From: JAXHLG01 sp964505305
GTDB taxonomy: Bacteria > Patescibacteriota > Minisyncoccia > Moranbacterales > DUUL01
Assembly (NCBI GenBank): GCA_964505305.1
Contig: CAZDHE010000001.1
Coordinates: 1-64,000, forward strand
Direction of reading: 5' to 3'
Length of the DNA: 64,000 nt
The position numbers and the translations under genes are program-made. Position 1 is the first letter of the stretch. The number at the start of each line of letters is the position of its first letter. The notes below the pieces were generated by a model. That model was not told where the DNA came from. It searched no databases and saw only the letters and a list, made by a program, of their open reading frames with translations. Below, in pieces: positions 1 through 7,853 of this stretch.

Positions 1-158
1 TACTCTTAAAGGAGTAAAATAGACGCTGAAAGTTAATTGTTCAGTGGTTTCTATATTATAAGGAATTGTTAAATTTCGGAATGCGTATTTACGAGAAGTA
101 TTATCCGAAAGGCTTATAAGGGCTGTTGAATTTAGGTTTGAATTTAAATTATAATTTT

Positions 159-380
159 ATGACTATGGAAAAAAAGTTTGAATTAAACAAAGATTCTAAT
201 ATAATGGAAACCATAGAAAACTATCCGGGCGCAGTGGAGGTTTTTGCAAAGCGCGGGCTTCCTTGCGTGGGCTGCGCAGCGGCCAGGTTTGAGAGAATTT
301 CTGATGTAGTGGCCGAATTTGGAGTGGATGCGGATGAGTTGATTAAAGAGATCAAAGAAACCGAAACTGATAATAATTAA
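159..380 (+). CDS. DUF1858 domain protein (small CxxC protein)
   Basis: A 73-residue protein matching the DUF1858 family, a small helical domain often linked to redox or sulfur proteins. The family signature is visible as a short helical start, NYPGAVEVFAKRGLPCVGC, with the CxxC pair at Cys36 and Cys39, followed by an acidic helix. The reading frame is open upstream to a TTG at 126, but the ATG at 159 (or 165) fits the family length better. It lies 9 bp upstream of a rhodanese gene, so the two are probably co-transcribed and act in sulfur or thiol transfer; that role is inferred from context. No Shine-Dalgarno site is visible. Confidence 0.75.
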   Translation: MTMEKKFELNKDSNIMETIENYPGAVEVFAKRGLPCVGCAAARFERISDVVAEFGVDADELIKEIKETETDNN

Positions 381-389
381 AACCAAAAT

Positions 390-713
390 ATGGCAATTCA
401 TCAGTTGTCAGCAGATGATTTTGAAGAAGTGATTAAAAAGAAAGGAGTTCGGCTTTTGGATGTCAGAGAAAAGTATGAGTTCGAGAAAGGCTATATTAAA
501 GGAGCGGAGCTTGCTCCGTCAACCAGGTTTAGAGAAGCTCTGGAAAGATTGAAGGTTAAGAAAAATCAAGAAGTAGCCCTGTATTGCAGGACCGGAAGCA
601 GGAGCGATTTTTTGGCTCGCCAAATGGCGCAAGACGGTTACAAAGAGATATATAATTTGGAAATGGGAATTCAAGAGTGGCTGGAGTTTGGCAAGAAGCT
701 GAAAAGCAAATAA
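390..713 (+). CDS. single-domain rhodanese (sulfurtransferase)
   Basis: A 107-residue single rhodanese domain. The active-site loop CRTGSRS is present, with the catalytic Cys at residue 66 that carries the persulfide. The N-terminal LLDVRE and the C-terminal GIQEWLEFG segments are standard family landmarks. Rhodaneses move sulfane sulfur from a donor to an acceptor; the physiological acceptor cannot be told from sequence. It directly follows the DUF1858 gene at 159-380, which suggests a two-gene sulfur-handling operon. No signal peptide is visible, so it should be cytosolic. Confidence 0.88.
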   Translation: MAIHQLSADDFEEVIKKKGVRLLDVREKYEFEKGYIKGAELAPSTRFREALERLKVKKNQEVALYCRTGSRSDFLARQMAQDGYKEIYNLEMGIQEWLEFGKKLKSK

Positions 714-802
714 AGAGGTTGCAATATCAGATGGTTTGATCGGCTTGTTTTTTAAATTGAAAGCTTTAATTAAAAGCAAAAAGAAAAAAATAATTTTTCT
801 CA

Positions 803-2488
803 ATGTTTTTTATGTTTAAAAAAGCCGTGGATTGTTTTAAGAATGGAGAAAAAGCTTCCGGTAGCATAGCCGGGGCGGCTTTGTTGGTGGCCGGATTTGG
901 TTTGGCAAGCCGCTTTTTTGGCTTGATTCGGGACAGGATTTTAGCTTCCAAGTTTGGAGCCGGCGATGAGTTGGATATTTATTATGCCGCTTTTAAAATT
1001 CCGGATTTAATTTTCAACCTTTTGATTTTGGGGGCTTTGTCGGCGGCTTTTATTCCGGTTTTTACTTCTTTGATTTCCAGAGAGAAAAAAGAGGAGGCTT
1101 GGAGTCTTGCAAACAAGATTATTTCTATTGCCATGGTAGTCTTGGCTGTGGTGGCTGTGGTTTTATTTATACTCGCTCCGCAGTTGGTTTCTTTGATAGC
1201 TTTTGGTTTTGAGCCGGAGAAAAGAGAAATGGTAACCGCTTTAACCAGAATAATGCTGATTAGCCCTTTTTTGCTTGGCTTGTCGGGAATAATGGGAGGG
1301 ATTTTAAATTCTTTTAATAAGTTTCTTTTTTATTCTATAGCGCCGGTTTTTTATAATGCCGGGATTATTATAGGCGCGTTGTTTTTTACTGAATCTTTAG
1401 GCTTGGCGGGGCTGGCTTGGGGCGTGGTGCTGGGGGCTTTGTTGCATTTATCGGTTCAGGTGCCGGAAGCGGTTAGATGCGGGTTGAGATTTAAATTTAA
1501 TTTTGACTGGAAGGACCCCAATTTGATAAAAGTTGTTAAGCTGATGATCCCCAGAACTATGGGGCTGGCAGTTACTCAAGTTAATTTTTTAATAGTAACG
1601 GTGTTGGCTTCCACTTTGACGGCCGGAAGTCTGGCTATTTTTAATTTGGCCAACAATATTCAAGGCGTTCCCTTGGGGATGTTCGGGATAGCGTTTGCCG
1701 TGGCCGCTTTTCCAACTCTTTCCGGAGCTTGGGCTCGGGAAAATAAGAGGGAGTTTGTAGAAAATTTTGCCGGCACTTTTAGGAAAATTATGTTTTTGGT
1801 TATTCCGGCTTCGATTGTTTTTATAATTCTGAGAGCTCAAATTGTCAGGATTGTCCTGGGAGCCGGAAGATTCGATTGGGAAGATACTATATTAACCTTT
1901 CAAGCTTTGGGGATTTTTTCTTTGTCCTTATTTGCTCAAAGCGCTATTCCTTTATTGTGCCGGTCTTTTTATGCGCTCCATAACACCAAGGTTCCCTTTT
2001 TTACAGGGCTTTTTTCAGAAGCTGTTAATTTATCCCTGGCTTTGCTCTTAATCGGAAGATTTGGAATTTTAGGCTTGGTTTCAGCTTTTTCGGCGGCTTC
2101 CGTGATTAATATGTTTTTACTTTTGATAATTTTAAGGAAAAAAACAGGAGGTTTAAACGAGGGGGAAATTATGAGAAATGTTTGGAAGGTGATGGTGGCA
2201 ACGCTGTTTATGGCCGGAGGAATTCAGGGCTTTAAGTATTTATCTGCTGTTATATTGAACAAGGTAAATTGGGAAATTTTAGGTTACGCTATCAATATGG
2301 AAACTTTTGCCGGAGTTTTTCTTCAAGCGGGGGTGTCTCTTTTGGTCGGAGGAATTTTATTCATTGTGGTTAGCAAGTGGCTAAAAATAGAAGAGTTGGA
2401 TTATTTTATGCGAGCATTTAAGAATAAAGTTTTCCCTCCCAAGAATTTAAATGGGTATGATAGGGATCAGATTGGAGGGATTAAATAG
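803..2488 (+). CDS. murJ: lipid II flippase MurJ (MviN family)
   Basis: A 561-residue polytopic membrane protein of the MviN/MurJ family, which flips lipid II across the cytoplasmic membrane for peptidoglycan synthesis. The family landmark GLIRDRILASKFGAGDELDIY lies around residues 40-60, followed by FKIPDLIFNLLILGALSAAFIPVF, and about 14 hydrophobic segments are visible. The length is slightly above the usual ~510-530 residues. Start is ATG at 803; a second ATG at 812 is equally possible. With rodA, PBP1A and murG in the same window it supports a functional wall pathway. Confidence 0.93.
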   Translation: MFFMFKKAVDCFKNGEKASGSIAGAALLVAGFGLASRFFGLIRDRILASKFGAGDELDIYYAAFKIPDLIFNLLILGALSAAFIPVFTSLISREKKEEAWSLANKIISIAMVVLAVVAVVLFILAPQLVSLIAFGFEPEKREMVTALTRIMLISPFLLGLSGIMGGILNSFNKFLFYSIAPVFYNAGIIIGALFFTESLGLAGLAWGVVLGALLHLSVQVPEAVRCGLRFKFNFDWKDPNLIKVVKLMIPRTMGLAVTQVNFLIVTVLASTLTAGSLAIFNLANNIQGVPLGMFGIAFAVAAFPTLSGAWARENKREFVENFAGTFRKIMFLVIPASIVFIILRAQIVRIVLGAGRFDWEDTILTFQALGIFSLSLFAQSAIPLLCRSFYALHNTKVPFFTGLFSEAVNLSLALLLIGRFGILGLVSAFSAASVINMFLLLIILRKKTGGLNEGEIMRNVWKVMVATLFMAGGIQGFKYLSAVILNKVNWEILGYAINMETFAGVFLQAGVSLLVGGILFIVVSKWLKIEELDYFMRAFKNKVFPPKNLNGYDRDQIGGIK

Positions 2489-2512
2489 ATATTTTGAATC
2501 ACTTTGAGGGAT

Positions 2513-2690
2513 AAGGGTTTAAAATTTCAAATCTTAAAATCCAAATTTCAAATCAATATCAAATGTCAAAATTCAAATAAAAAGGCAAGGAGTAAGAAAC
2601 AAGGAGTGAATAATAAACGCTTAAGGAAAATTCAGGATTCAAGCCTTAAGCTTCAAAATACAAAAGTAATCCTGAGTTTAATAAATAACT
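2513..2690. repeat. low-complexity A-rich intergenic tract
   Basis: A run of loosely repeated units of the AAATTTCAAAT / AAATCCAAAT kind, followed by GGAGTAAGAAACAAGGAGTG. It encodes a basic, low-complexity 62-residue ORF (2504-2692) that resembles no protein. I read it as a degenerate simple-sequence tract, a kind of spacer I associate with CPR genomes. The 2489-2938 gap also holds the CTGAAGTTC repeats listed separately; nothing else was seen. Confidence 0.5.
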
Positions 2691-2721
2691 GATATTAAGC
2701 ACTTCTTAAAGCAATCTTTTT

Positions 2722-2791
2722 TAAAAAATCCCTGAAGTTCTAAAAAATCCCTGAAGTTCGACTTCAGTATTTGCAGGATTCGAACTTCAAG
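2722..2791. repeat. tandem 19-bp repeat plus CTGAAGTTC hairpin element, copy 1
   Basis: The 19-mer TAAAAAATCCCTGAAGTTC occurs twice back to back (2722-2740 and 2741-2759). The second copy runs into a palindromic unit in which CTGAAGTTCGA is matched by TCGAACTTCAAG about 20 bp later. Inside it, GAAGT-TCG-ACTTC forms a small hairpin. A related element is at 51057-51096, so this is a dispersed intergenic repeat. Confidence 0.65.
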
Positions 2792-2938
2792 CTGTTGCGT
2801 AATTGGAAAATACATTCATATTAAACTATAATGGGTATATGTGCTTAACATCAGTAAATAAAACGAGTTTGAGGAGTTTGGGAAAATTAATTTGTTGGGA
2901 TAATTTTGTCAGTAAAACAGAATATAAAGATATTTTTT

Positions 2939-4258
2939 ATGAAAAATTTTTTTCGGAAAATCACTTGGCCTCTTAAAAGGGCGGAATGGTCATCCGAGCG
3001 AGGTTTTGTTTTTGCCACCATAGCGGCGGCTGTCGGGTTGGGCAATATTTGGAGATTTCCTTATATTGTGGGAGAAAACGGCGGCGGGTCTTTTGTCTTT
3101 GCCTATCTAATAGCTGTTGTGATGCTGGGGATACCTTTGATGGTTTTAGAGATAAATGCCGGTAAAACAGAGCACGGCAGTCCGGTGAAAACTTTTAGAT
3201 TGTTACACAAGAAAGCGGCCGGCTTTGGCTGGCTTGTGGTTTTTTTGACTGTGATGATAATGAGTTATTATTTTGCTGTTACCGGTTGGACTTTGGGTTT
3301 TGCGGTGGAAAGCTATTCGGGGTCTTCTAGAAGCTTTGCTGATTTTACTGACGGTTACGTTTCTTTAGTTTATTTCTTCTTAGTTTTAATTATATCGGCT
3401 TTGGTGGTTAGCAGGGGAGTGAAAACTATTGAAATGCTTTCTAAAATAATGATGCCCTTTTTGATTTTAATTGTAATTCTATTGGCCGGTTATAGCTTGA
3501 GTTTGGACAGCGCAACCCGGGCTTTGAATTTTTTGTTTAAACCCGATTTTCCGGCTTTGGGGAATTTGAATGTTTGGCTTTTGGCTTTTGGCCAAGCTTT
3601 TTATTCTTTGGCGGTGGGGCAAGGCTACTTAATTACTTATGGTAGTTTCCTTCCTAAAAATGTCAATTTGCCTCGAGCGGCCGGCTGGGTGGCTTTGGTG
3701 GAAACTTCCATCGCTATACTGGCGGGAATTATAATTTTCCCCATTGTTTTTTCTTTTGGTTTAGATCCTCAAGAAGGAACCCAGCTTGCTTTTACCACGC
3801 TTCCTTTGATATTTGAATCTATCCCCTTTGGCGTTTATTTGGCAATGGCCTTCTTTACTTTATTTTTCTTGGCGGCTATCAGTTCTTGCATAGCCGGAAT
3901 GGAAGTGGTAAAGACAGCTTTAAGAGAAGAATTTTACCTTTCCCACAAGAAAGCCACTCTCTGGGCTTTCCTGCCGGTGGCTCCGTTAGGGTTCTTGTCG
4001 GCGTTGAGTTTTACGCCGGTGGGATTTTCTTTCTTTGGGAGGCCTTTCTTAGAGATCTTAGACTTATTTGCCGCTAATCAAGTAGTAGTGGCATCGGCTC
4101 TGATTGGCGGGGGAATAATAAGCTGGACTATTCCCAAAGAATCTTTGGCGGAAGGACTGGGTCTAAGATGGAAAAAGCCGGCAATTTTATTTGTAAATAT
4201 TTTTAGAGTTATGCCGGTGTTGGCAATTGCGCTTTTGGTAATTTCTTGGGTGTTATAA
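2939..4258 (+). CDS. Na+-dependent symporter, SNF/NSS family
   Basis: A 439-residue protein of the sodium:neurotransmitter symporter family (LeuT fold), which co-transports Na+ with amino acids or similar small molecules. The TM1 signature AAAVGLGNIWRFPY is at about residues 29-42, followed by GENGGGSF, and 11-12 hydrophobic segments are visible. The frame is open from a TTG at 2906, but the ATG at 2939 puts the start just ahead of the usual WxxRxEW..RGF motif. The substrate cannot be assigned from sequence. It is a single gene between two intergenic repeats and ends at the edge of the MITE-like element. Confidence 0.9.
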   Translation: MKNFFRKITWPLKRAEWSSERGFVFATIAAAVGLGNIWRFPYIVGENGGGSFVFAYLIAVVMLGIPLMVLEINAGKTEHGSPVKTFRLLHKKAAGFGWLVVFLTVMIMSYYFAVTGWTLGFAVESYSGSSRSFADFTDGYVSLVYFFLVLIISALVVSRGVKTIEMLSKIMMPFLILIVILLAGYSLSLDSATRALNFLFKPDFPALGNLNVWLLAFGQAFYSLAVGQGYLITYGSFLPKNVNLPRAAGWVALVETSIAILAGIIIFPIVFSFGLDPQEGTQLAFTTLPLIFESIPFGVYLAMAFFTLFFLAAISSCIAGMEVVKTALREEFYLSHKKATLWAFLPVAPLGFLSALSFTPVGFSFFGRPFLEILDLFAANQVVVASALIGGGIISWTIPKESLAEGLGLRWKKPAILFVNIFRVMPVLAIALLVISWVL

Positions 4259-4375
4259 GGGGCTGTTTCCAAGCTCTATTTCGTTGCGAAATTTCTAATT
4301 TTTTAGATAAATTTTTGAGAAATTTAGCAAAAAAAGGTGGAATTGCAGCGGGAATGGTATTCGGAAACAGTCTCC
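4258..4375 (+). repeat. MITE-like element, copy 1
   Basis: A 118-bp non-coding element that begins exactly at the symporter stop codon. Its ends, AGGGGCTGTTTCC and GGAAACAGTCTCC, can pair over 12 of 13 positions (two G-U pairs). The interior carries shorter A/T hairpins. The first 13 bp and the interior AATTTAGCA...GGAATTGCA block recur in opposite orientation at 50861-50957. It encodes nothing, so it looks like a non-autonomous terminal-inverted-repeat element or REP-like hairpin. The rest of the gap to 4495 shows nothing recognisable. Confidence 0.6.
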
Positions 4376-4495
4376 ATAAAAGAAGTGATGGAAAAAATCA
4401 GAAATGGAGGTGGAAGTAAACTTCAAGCGGTAGGCGCAAAATTATGGTTATTTTATTAAATGGGCGTTTTATCTGTTTTGTGTTTGAAACAAAAG

Positions 4496-5626
4496 TCAAA
4501 ATTTATTTATTTCTTCCAGTTTTTTAAGCAGATCTTTTTCGGCTTCTATTAAATTCATATCGGGAAAAGTTATCTTTAAAAGAGGGGTTGGCGCGGAAAT
4601 GTTGTATAATTGGCTGAATTTCTTTCTCTTTCTTTCGTCGTTTATTTTTATTTGGCCTATTGTTTGACTGTTTAAATCAGTATAAATAATGGCGCAGATT
4701 TGGCTTTGAGGGAAGTTTTTGCTGACTTCTTCGGTTATTAGCGGAATATCTTTCTCATCTGATTGGCTTTGGGTGAAATCTTCAGTGGAAACCAGCGACC
4801 AAGCCGCTTTTTTATTTTCATCCCAATTTAGTCGAGCCATTACTCTTCCCCAGAGTTTTAAAAAGGGAAGGGATTTGGTGCGGTAAAGATGGCGAATGAT
4901 AGTAGGTTGATCGGCTTGGTGTTTCATTAACTCGGCTGCAATAGCCATTGCTTTTGGGGAGGTGGTGGGTTTCTGGAAGCTTTCCGTAGCTGAAATAAGA
5001 CCTGCCAGCAAAGCCTGGGCAATGTTTTTGTCTATTTGCTTGGGATGGTTTTCCAAAATTATTTCAGCTAAAATTTCGGAAATGGAAGAGGCCGTGGTTT
5101 GAATTAAATTGACTTGTCCGTATTGATCGTTAGAAGAATGGTGGTCAATATTAATTTTAGGGACTTCAAAAAAGAGGTCGGTATTTTGGTGGTAAAGTTC
5201 GCCCAATTCTTCAAGTGAAGGAGTTTCCGGTATAAAAAGCAAATCAAATTTAAAATCGGCCGGAATGAAAGAGAAATCCTTGGGATTGATAGAGCCTTTC
5301 TCCGGGGTAACTTTGATAATGTATTGATTGTCTTTTTCCCGGGTTTGAACGTCAATAATTTTATTTTTTTCCGTTTGAAAAATAATTTTAAAATCCCGCG
5401 ATCCGGATAGAGTCCGAGTTGTTTTTTCCGGAAAAGGAAGAAAGGATAATTTTTCAGGAAAAGAGTGGCTGTGAAAGAAGGTTATTTTTTTATTTAGTTT
5501 TTTAAGGAAATAATAAAAAGCCAAAGAAGAGGCTGTCGCATCATCGGAAGCTGAAGGGGGAAGGAGGATTAATATATTTTCTGATTTATTTATGGTTTTG
5601 TTGAACTCTTCTGTAGAATTTAACAT
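4496..5626 (-). CDS. DHH-family phosphoesterase-like protein, degenerate active site
   Basis: A 376-residue protein with the DHH/DHHA1 layout of the NrnA/RecJ-like phosphoesterases, which normally degrade short RNAs or cyclic dinucleotides using two Mn2+ ions. The DHH triad (161-163, NIDHHSSN) and the helix after it are clear. Other metal-binding positions differ: the PDGDA motif reads ASDDA (28-30), the second-motif Asp is Glu at 134 (IPETPSLEELG), and the GIxxDT motif reads GLISATESF (209-217). It may be catalytically weak or repurposed. Monocistronic on the minus strand, no Shine-Dalgarno site. Confidence 0.75.
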   Translation of the reverse strand: MLNSTEEFNKTINKSENILILLPPSASDDATASSLAFYYFLKKLNKKITFFHSHSFPEKLSFLPFPEKTTRTLSGSRDFKIIFQTEKNKIIDVQTREKDNQYIIKVTPEKGSINPKDFSFIPADFKFDLLFIPETPSLEELGELYHQNTDLFFEVPKINIDHHSSNDQYGQVNLIQTTASSISEILAEIILENHPKQIDKNIAQALLAGLISATESFQKPTTSPKAMAIAAELMKHQADQPTIIRHLYRTKSLPFLKLWGRVMARLNWDENKKAAWSLVSTEDFTQSQSDEKDIPLITEEVSKNFPQSQICAIIYTDLNSQTIGQIKINDERKRKKFSQLYNISAPTPLLKITFPDMNLIEAEKDLLKKLEEINKF

Positions 5627-5772
5627 AATTTCATTTACTCCCTCCGATGTTAATGGTTATTATTTTATTTTGATAAAAAAGCATTCTTCATTTATGGTTT
5701 CTTTCTTGCAAGTTTGATAATTTTCTTATCACCAAGTTTATAATAATAACATATTTAAAAAGAAATTCAATA

Positions 5773-5801
5773 TTGACATTTTAGGTATTTAAGTGTATAA
5801 T
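5773..5801 (+). promoter_or_regulatory. consensus sigma-70 promoter
   Basis: A perfect TTGACA (5773-5778) and a perfect TATAAT (5796-5801) are separated by 17 bp. The expected transcript start is about 5808, some 43 nt before the lipoprotein start at 5851. This is one of the strongest promoters readable in the window. Confidence 0.85.
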
Positions 5802-5850
5802 GAAACGTTAAAAAAGTTCATTGAAATTTTATAGAAAAAAGGAGAGGGTT

Positions 5851-6237
5851 ATGAGAAGCTTGATTTTGTTTAGCGTTTTATCAGTTCTTGTGGCCGGGTG
5901 CGCAACGATGCCGGAGGGATATATGCAAAACCCTCCGCATCGAGCTTTGCGGAACAATCCAACCCACAACTATCCTTCGGCTCCTCCGGCCTGGATGAGC
6001 TCGAGTGATCCCCAATATCTCAATGAGATGGGGAAGGCGCAGAGTTCCTTAGCTCGAGGATCCCAGGAGTGGGCTCGGGAGGAGATGATGCGGGCTCAAG
6101 CGGCGCGGGAATGGTATCGGACAGATAGGGCTCGAGGAGGTTATCAACAACAAGGAGCCAGGGAGCAACTCCGAACCGTGGACAAATTATTGGACTTGAT
6201 TCGAGAGGGAAAAAGAACTTTTAACGGCAACTGGTAG
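5851..6237 (+). CDS. small lipoprotein, function unknown
   Basis: A 128-residue protein with a lipoprotein signal peptide: hydrophobic stretch LILFSVLSVLVAGC with lipobox LVAGC, predicted lipidation at Cys17. The mature part is polar, rich in Gln, Arg and Ala, and probably helical toward the C-terminus (AREQLRTVDKLLDLIREGKR). The ATG at 5851 is preferred over an upstream TTG because GGAG sits at 5841-5844. A consensus promoter lies upstream and a terminator follows directly, so it is an independent, probably well-expressed unit. I recognise no family. Its G+C looks higher than the surrounding genes. Confidence 0.75.
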   Translation: MRSLILFSVLSVLVAGCATMPEGYMQNPPHRALRNNPTHNYPSAPPAWMSSSDPQYLNEMGKAQSSLARGSQEWAREEMMRAQAAREWYRTDRARGGYQQQGAREQLRTVDKLLDLIREGKRTFNGNW

Positions 6238-6245
6238 AAAGATGG

Positions 6246-6282
6246 GGAGCCGGGTTGAAAACTTGGCTCCTTTCCTTTTTTG
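6246..6282 (+). terminator. intrinsic terminator after the lipoprotein gene
   Basis: GGAGCC (6246-6251) pairs with GGCTCC (6265-6270), the stem extends inward through G-U pairs, and a T-rich tail TTTCCTTTTTT follows. It separates the lipoprotein gene from the ORFan at 6300. Confidence 0.8.
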
Positions 6283-6299
6283 ATCACGAGGAGGTGGTT

Positions 6300-6689
6300 A
6301 TGTTGGAAGCAAGGATCGACAAGGAGATGAAGATGAACACGAATAATCACGAAGAGGAATTTTTTTTGTGGTCATCCGGTCTGAGCGGGCGAGAAATAAG
6401 AAAGCTAACCTTTAAGAGGGGCGGAATTTTCATCCCCAATTGGAATTTTTATTTCAATAGATATGTAAAATCCCGGAAAGATTTGGTTCTTCGCCGGGAA
6501 GTGGATAGGTGTTCCAAGTTTTTGTTGAGGAATGGTTTTTTTAGATATAAACCTTTCGGGTATTGCTCCAGTTTTGAACTGGAGCAGGAAGCAGAGATTA
6601 GCCCCAGGCTTCCGGCTTGGGATGGAGAGGTTTTGTATTTTGCCAGTCTCGAGGATTGGTTTTGTTGGAAGAAACTTTTTCAGGAATAA
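6300..6689 (+). CDS. hypothetical protein (ORFan)
   Basis: A 129-residue soluble protein with no recognised family. It is rich in aromatic and charged residues (NWNFYFNRYVKSRKDLVLRR in the middle, DWFCWKKLF near the end) and has no signal peptide. The ATG at 6300 is chosen because a strong GAGGAGGTGG lies just before it and the frame upstream of 6300 overlaps the preceding terminator hairpin. It is closed by a strong terminator at 6696-6729. Any expression would come from read-through of the lipoprotein transcript or from a promoter I cannot see. Confidence 0.65.
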   Translation: MLEARIDKEMKMNTNNHEEEFFLWSSGLSGREIRKLTFKRGGIFIPNWNFYFNRYVKSRKDLVLRREVDRCSKFLLRNGFFRYKPFGYCSSFELEQEAEISPRLPAWDGEVLYFASLEDWFCWKKLFQE

Positions 6690-6695
6690 TTTATA

Positions 6696-6729
6696 GCCGG
6701 CGGTTTAAGCTAAATCGCCGGCTTTTTTT
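6696..6729 (+). terminator. strong intrinsic terminator
   Basis: GCCGGCG (6696-6702) pairs with CGCCGGC (6716-6722), followed by seven T. The stop codon of the convergent dus gene (6705-6707) lies inside the loop. Confidence 0.9.
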
Positions 6730-7682
6730 ATTAAATTTTTTATTTGAGTAAAACTTTCTGCGGAATTAATTTGAATTCTTAATTTTTTAGCGCTGGGAAA
6801 ATCTTTAAAATACCAGCCCAAGTGTTTTCGCATTTCCATCATCTTGCCTTCTCCTTTGTATTTTTTAATAAGTTCGGCGTGTTTTTGCGCCGTCTTTTTG
6901 ATCTCTTCAAAGCTTGGTTTTGTGTAGTGGCCGGTTTTTAGATATTCTTTGATTTGAGAAAACAACCAAGGATTTCCTAAAGCTCCTCGGGCGACAGCTA
7001 ATCCGTCAGCCAGAGTTTTTTCAAGCATTTTTTGAGCATCTTCGGGCGTAAAGATTCCTCCGTTGGCTATAATTTCTTTGTCGGGAAAACGTTTTTTTAT
7101 CTCTCTTATTAGTTGGTAGTCGGGTGCTCCGGAAAAACCTTGTTCATAAGAGCGAGCGTGGACAATTAGGGTATGCCAATTTAAATCCTCTATTTTTTCC
7201 AAAAAAGTCAAAGCGCTAAAATTTTTAATTCCCGCTCGAATTTTAATAGAAACCGGCAAATGAGTATTGGCGAGAACTTCTTGGACAATTTTTCGGGCGT
7301 CACCGGGCCGGTACATTAAAAAACATCCGCTTTCTTGACGATAAATTTTAGGCGCGGGACATCCGAAATTGATATCTATTGATTCGGGAGTTCTTAGATA
7401 GGGAATTTCGAAGCTTTCTTTATCCAGGTTGGTAACAACCTTGGAGGCATAGCCGAAGTGCGTTGGATTGTTGCCAAATAATTGTACCGCCAAAGGACCT
7501 TCTTCCGGAACAGATTTTGCCAATTGAAGACTTTTGCGGCGATTGTTGTAATAAAGTCCGGTGGAACTTATCATTTCTGAATAAACCTTATCTGCTCCTT
7601 GTTTTTTGCAAATTAATCTAAAAGGCAGATCGGTGATGCCCGCCATAGGAGCAAGAAAAATTTTGGGAGACATTGAAGGCAT
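6705..7682 (-). CDS. dus: tRNA-dihydrouridine synthase
   Basis: A 325-residue FMN enzyme that reduces uridine to dihydrouridine in tRNA D-loops. The flavin-binding start LAPMAGITDLPFRLICKKQGA (10-30) and the catalytic block INFGCPAPKIYRQESGCFLM are present, with the catalytic Cys at about residue 108. The phosphate-binding end of the TIM barrel reads IIANGGIFTPEDA and GLAVARGALGNPWLF. Length is normal for the DusB-type group. It is a single gene on the minus strand, convergent with the ORFan at 6300. The start is the ATG complementary to 7680-7682. Confidence 0.93.
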   Translation of the reverse strand: MPSMSPKIFLAPMAGITDLPFRLICKKQGADKVYSEMISSTGLYYNNRRKSLQLAKSVPEEGPLAVQLFGNNPTHFGYASKVVTNLDKESFEIPYLRTPESIDINFGCPAPKIYRQESGCFLMYRPGDARKIVQEVLANTHLPVSIKIRAGIKNFSALTFLEKIEDLNWHTLIVHARSYEQGFSGAPDYQLIREIKKRFPDKEIIANGGIFTPEDAQKMLEKTLADGLAVARGALGNPWLFSQIKEYLKTGHYTKPSFEEIKKTAQKHAELIKKYKGEGKMMEMRKHLGWYFKDFPSAKKLRIQINSAESFTQIKNLIKKAGDLA

Positions 7683-7853
7683 AAAATAGAGTTACGATTA
7701 TAGAGCTTGAATAATGGTTAAGAAGAGGAAGATTAAATATTTAACTTCGAAAGTTAAAATTTATGATTTAAAAGGCGGGGGTATATTTCAAAGCCTTTTT
7801 TTTCGCTTGTTTTTTTGTTATAGTGAGATTAACTTATCATTCAAGCTCAAATT

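Noticed and set aside
1..22. Possible tail of an upstream gene (frame ending TAG at 22)
   Set aside because: Only six codons are visible, with no way to tell it from chance.
183..401. Minus-strand ORF over the DUF1858 gene
   Set aside because: Shadow of a clear plus-strand gene.
2504..2692. 62-codon plus-strand ORF
   Set aside because: Translation is a basic, low-complexity product of the A-rich repeat tract; no start signal or family.
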